Below are positions 61,073-64,000 of a stretch of DNA of 64,000 nt, in pieces. Below the pieces are notes generated by a model that had not been told where the DNA came from, made no database searches, and saw only the letters and a list, made by a program, of their open reading frames with translations. Location of the stretch: assembly GCF_000150275.1 (NCBI RefSeq), contig NW_002060965.1:376923-440922 (forward strand), written 5' to 3'. Each line of letters begins with the position of its first letter. Within the stretch, counting starts at the first letter, position 1. The position numbers were made by a program, and so were the translations under genes. This stretch comes from Trichoplax adhaerens (taxonomy: Eukaryota; Placozoa; Uniplacotomia; Trichoplacea; Trichoplacidae).

Positions 61073-62579
61073 ATCACTTTCATTTGCTTTCAAAATAGAT
61101 AATCAATTAATATGCGTAAATAATATATACCTTATATACAACTACAGCATAACCGCCACTATGTAGGCGATGTTTTTCAACCTACACTTTTCACATTGGT
61201 ATTGATTAGGTGATAGAAATAAGTTAATCTTACGTAAACTATTAATCGGCTCATAAAACAATCTAGCTTATAAGTTATTCAATCACAGCGTAGCCGCTGC
61301 AAAGTAGGTAATATTTTTACACACGTTTCACATCAGCGTTGATCGGGCGATTTATTGGGTTTCTGAAAAGGTTGATATAGCACGAATGATAACATGGTTA
61401 CAAGCTTTCCATGTCAGAAATAGAGTTACCGAAATCAAAGTTATAGTATTAACCACAGTAAGGTGACTGCTGTCAATAGAATTATTTTACAATCCGCTAG
61501 ATCAAATTTCTCTATTTTAGTAACTCCTTCGCTATCTACGTCGTATATTACAAAAACATTCGTAATCACCCGGCTGACGCAAGAAGTAATACCTATAATT
61601 ACAATTCACTTAATCGAAATGATTGTACTAAACTAAAATAGTACAAGATGCCATCAAATCATCACAGTGTTATTTGCTAACTTAACAAGTTTTCTCAATT
61701 TCTTAACCTCTTGCTTTGCAAAGAGCTACAATGAATATTAGTAATTTATTCAAATATTTTATTAACTTTCATATCAACTCTACCATGACTGTTCATGAAA
61801 CTATCGACGAAGTTAATCTCAACTATCAATTAAATAATTAGACATACATAATGAGATTAATTTGACAGGCAATAAAATAATGAACATACAGCAGCTTGAT
61901 CACTGGGCATAGATAGGGCTAAAGAATAATCGATTATTGTATATATGTGCATATCAAGCATAGCGGAAGAGATTATTGAGATATACAGCAATACTGCTAT
62001 TAGCATATCATAATTAACAAATAGATTCATGGGCAGTGGCTACCTTCTCTCAGTAAGCTTCATGAAACAGCAATAAATTACATTAACGTTACAATGTAAA
62101 CAATATCGACGAAAAAATAATGATATAATATACGTATTGGTAATTTAGTTGGGTATCATCACATTACACTAAAGTTAAATTTATACTTCACAATGTTTTT
62201 AACTAATGGAATGAGACATCTGTTTTTACTTGTTTATAGTATGGAATTTACGAGTATATCATTTTTAAACAGTAAATAAAATTTGAAAGGATAAAAAGTG
62301 CTAATGTTTACTGTAAGATATTACTGCCATAGAAATCAATACAATATAGTAGGATTTTGTAGCAGTGATAAGATTGGCGTATTAAATGTCCGATCAAATT
62401 GGCTATTGCTTAAAATGCTAGAATATCTACGAAAGTTAGCATGACTAATGGTCAATAAAGTATTGTAACACCATCCATTAATATTTTACCTTTGCTAATT
62501 TAATATACATATTAGGATGCAATAACATCATTGTAGATCTCTAGAGGCCATAATCAATCCAATACTACTGCAGTAGATA

Positions 62580-63936
62580 TTAAAATAATGCTTCTTCCGG
62601 AATTGCGTCAATTCGTCGATTCTGCTCTTCTATTCTTGCATTTATATTCTTGAGATATTCTTCAATGCGCTGTTCAAAATCTAGTAATTGCTTGATGTAA
62701 GGATGAAATATTTAGACATGATCAACTATTTCGGTAGATCAAATCTATTTGCTAATAGCTTACTATGTGATGTACCATAAGAGTACTCAATAATTCGCGT
62801 AAATGTAAATAAATCGCGTTTAGAACACAAATTACTCACATTTACCGATAATACTTTAAATTTTTATTAACTAAATTCAATCAACAATGTGCACTTTCAA
62901 AGTAAAAAAATAGATAAGGATACAAGGGTGCTGATTCGTCTTCGTACCGTCCATACTAACATACTGTAATCCATTATAAAAACATCCAGCAGGCAATGGT
63001 TTTGCCTTTAATTCATTACGAATTTTTTGTACCTCTCCAGATGTTAACGACTCTTTCGTCCTTAATACTTTTTTTTTCGGTTTCTAGTAAAAGCCGACAA
63101 AAACTCGATGAATAGAAGCATCGCAGGTTATTTAATTACTATAATGTAATCTGTTTTCTTCGATATGTTTGAAAAATAAAAACTATAGGTAAAAACGCCC
63201 AAAAAATACCAATCGTTATACATATTAAAGCCATGCATTTGTGATCAATTTTGTACAAATTGATGCAAGAAATTGCAACATCGAATGTATGGGATCACGT
63301 CGTACATTAAATTTCAGGTGATGTCATATTTATGTACAATGCTGCAACATTTCTCAGTAGAGCTATATTACTACTAGACCTACCGCCGGCCTACAGCCTG
63401 TCAGCCATTGTTTTAATCGGCCTTCGTCTAATCCGGTACCGCTAAATATCATAAATGATTTAGATGCATTTTCTTGCATATTTTGTGCAGCCCCAGATGG
63501 CTTAGGTGGTGTAGGTAAATGACCAACAGATTGCATTACTACTTTTTGACTATAAGGGCAACAATCGATCTCATGATAACCAGTTACATCTAAATCAGGT
63601 AGTTCAATAATTTAATTATTTTATTAAATAAGCATTGGCATGTTGTTTGGCAAGAAGATATTTTACATACTATTTGGAAGTAAAATATAATACAAGACAT
63701 TAATTTTCAAAAGCTCCGCTACATACCAATTAGTTCAGTCAAGCCGCGAATATGATAAATTTTGCCTAAAATAAAGACATTTACTTAATAAGTTTAGTAA
63801 AGTTAATAATATTAATGTTATCATTTCTTTCAAGATATTAGAGCATTCATATAGAATGCAAGATGTAAAATATTATTTCATCCTAAGTCATCTATACCTT
63901 GATTGTTGATAGTAGAGGAATTGCGATCCCTAAGGT
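62580..63936 (-). CDS. Unidentified conserved-looking gene, last five exons (5' end beyond the right edge)
   Basis: Exons on the minus strand: 63936-63898, 63765-63727, 63589-63384, 63083-62924 and 62680-62580. All four junctions agree in phase (1, 1, 0, 1) with GT-AG sites, so the model is strong though the family is not known to me. The translation, about 180 residues, has a GKIYHIRGLTELID segment, a proline-rich turn (GHLPTPPKPSGA), FMIFSGTGLDEGRLKQW, a lysine-rich stretch, then SGEVQKIRNELKAKPLPAG leading into CFYNGLQYVSMDG, and a C-terminal coiled coil (RIEEYLKNINARIEEQNRRI) ending EEALF. The style recalls cilium or microtubule-associated small proteins, but that is only an impression. 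No membrane helix or signal is seen in this part. The first exon shown may start further right. Confidence 0.75.
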
Positions 63937-64000
63937 CTACAGTGTCAATAGTAATTCATTGATATGAATCACAATGATTATAAAAATTTATACGCACGGA

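Larger units (their letters stand above)
59624..62579. other. Intergenic stretch with two small duplications
   Basis: No supported gene except a weak small ORF at 60098. A possible promoter for nothing recognised. The 118-bp duplication at 60841 is given separately; a second, more diverged duplication of about 145 bp lies near 61140-61340 (ataaccgcc/gtagccgct followed by gtaggcgatgttttt/gtaggtaatattttt). Confidence 0.45.

Noticed and set aside
1-64000. tRNA, rRNA, CRISPR, bacterial operon features
   Set aside because: No tRNA B-box-type sequence with a foldable cloverleaf, no rRNA-like stretch, and no regular short repeat-spacer array was seen; tandem repeats here have no unique spacers.

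Overview
This window is eukaryotic nuclear DNA from an animal. Coding sequence is split by short spliceosomal introns. The DNA is strongly AT-rich, and the recognisable genes are metazoan families: an RNF220-type E3 ligase, B4GALT7, two CARD plus death-domain adaptors, FAM53, and mitochondrial ATP synthase subunit e. This mix fits a small-genome early-branching animal, and a placozoan (Trichoplax/Hoilungia type) is my best guess. That assignment is an inference, not something the bases prove. All exon models were built by eye from reading frames, GT/GC-AG sites, phase matching and remembered family sequence; no search was run.

Layout. 1-3023 (-): four exons of an RNF220 homologue whose C-terminal RING exon lies off the left edge. 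5416-6330: a 142-bp tandem repeat. 6797-8869 (+): complete five-exon B4GALT7. 10735-13119 (-) and 15856-18638 (+): two divergently transcribed CARD-death adaptor genes with the same two-exon, phase-1 structure. The 2.7 kb between their start codons holds an old ~436-bp duplication, a 22-G homopolymer and a 73/74-bp minisatellite. 18639-50000: a gene-poor, AT-rich desert with many small local tandem duplications and only weak candidate exons. 52520-53862 (+): the two 3' exons of a FAM53 family gene, with one possible 5' exon at 50976. 57230-59020: a dense field of the pentamer TACTG and its complement CAGTA, flipping strand repeatedly, with hairpins and one MITE-like insertion. 59116-59623 (+): complete three-exon, 60-aa ATP synthase subunit e, too small for a 60-residue ORF cutoff. 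62580-63936 (-): the last five exons of an unidentified gene whose 5' part is beyond the right edge.

There is no operon logic here; the genes are unrelated housekeeping or signalling genes. The only clear functional cluster is the head-to-head CARD-death pair, which probably arose by inverted duplication and would encode death-fold scaffolds of RAIDD (CRADD) layout. The most unusual DNA-level features are the strand-flipping TACTG/CAGTA palindrome fields and the insertion-like hairpin inside one of them.
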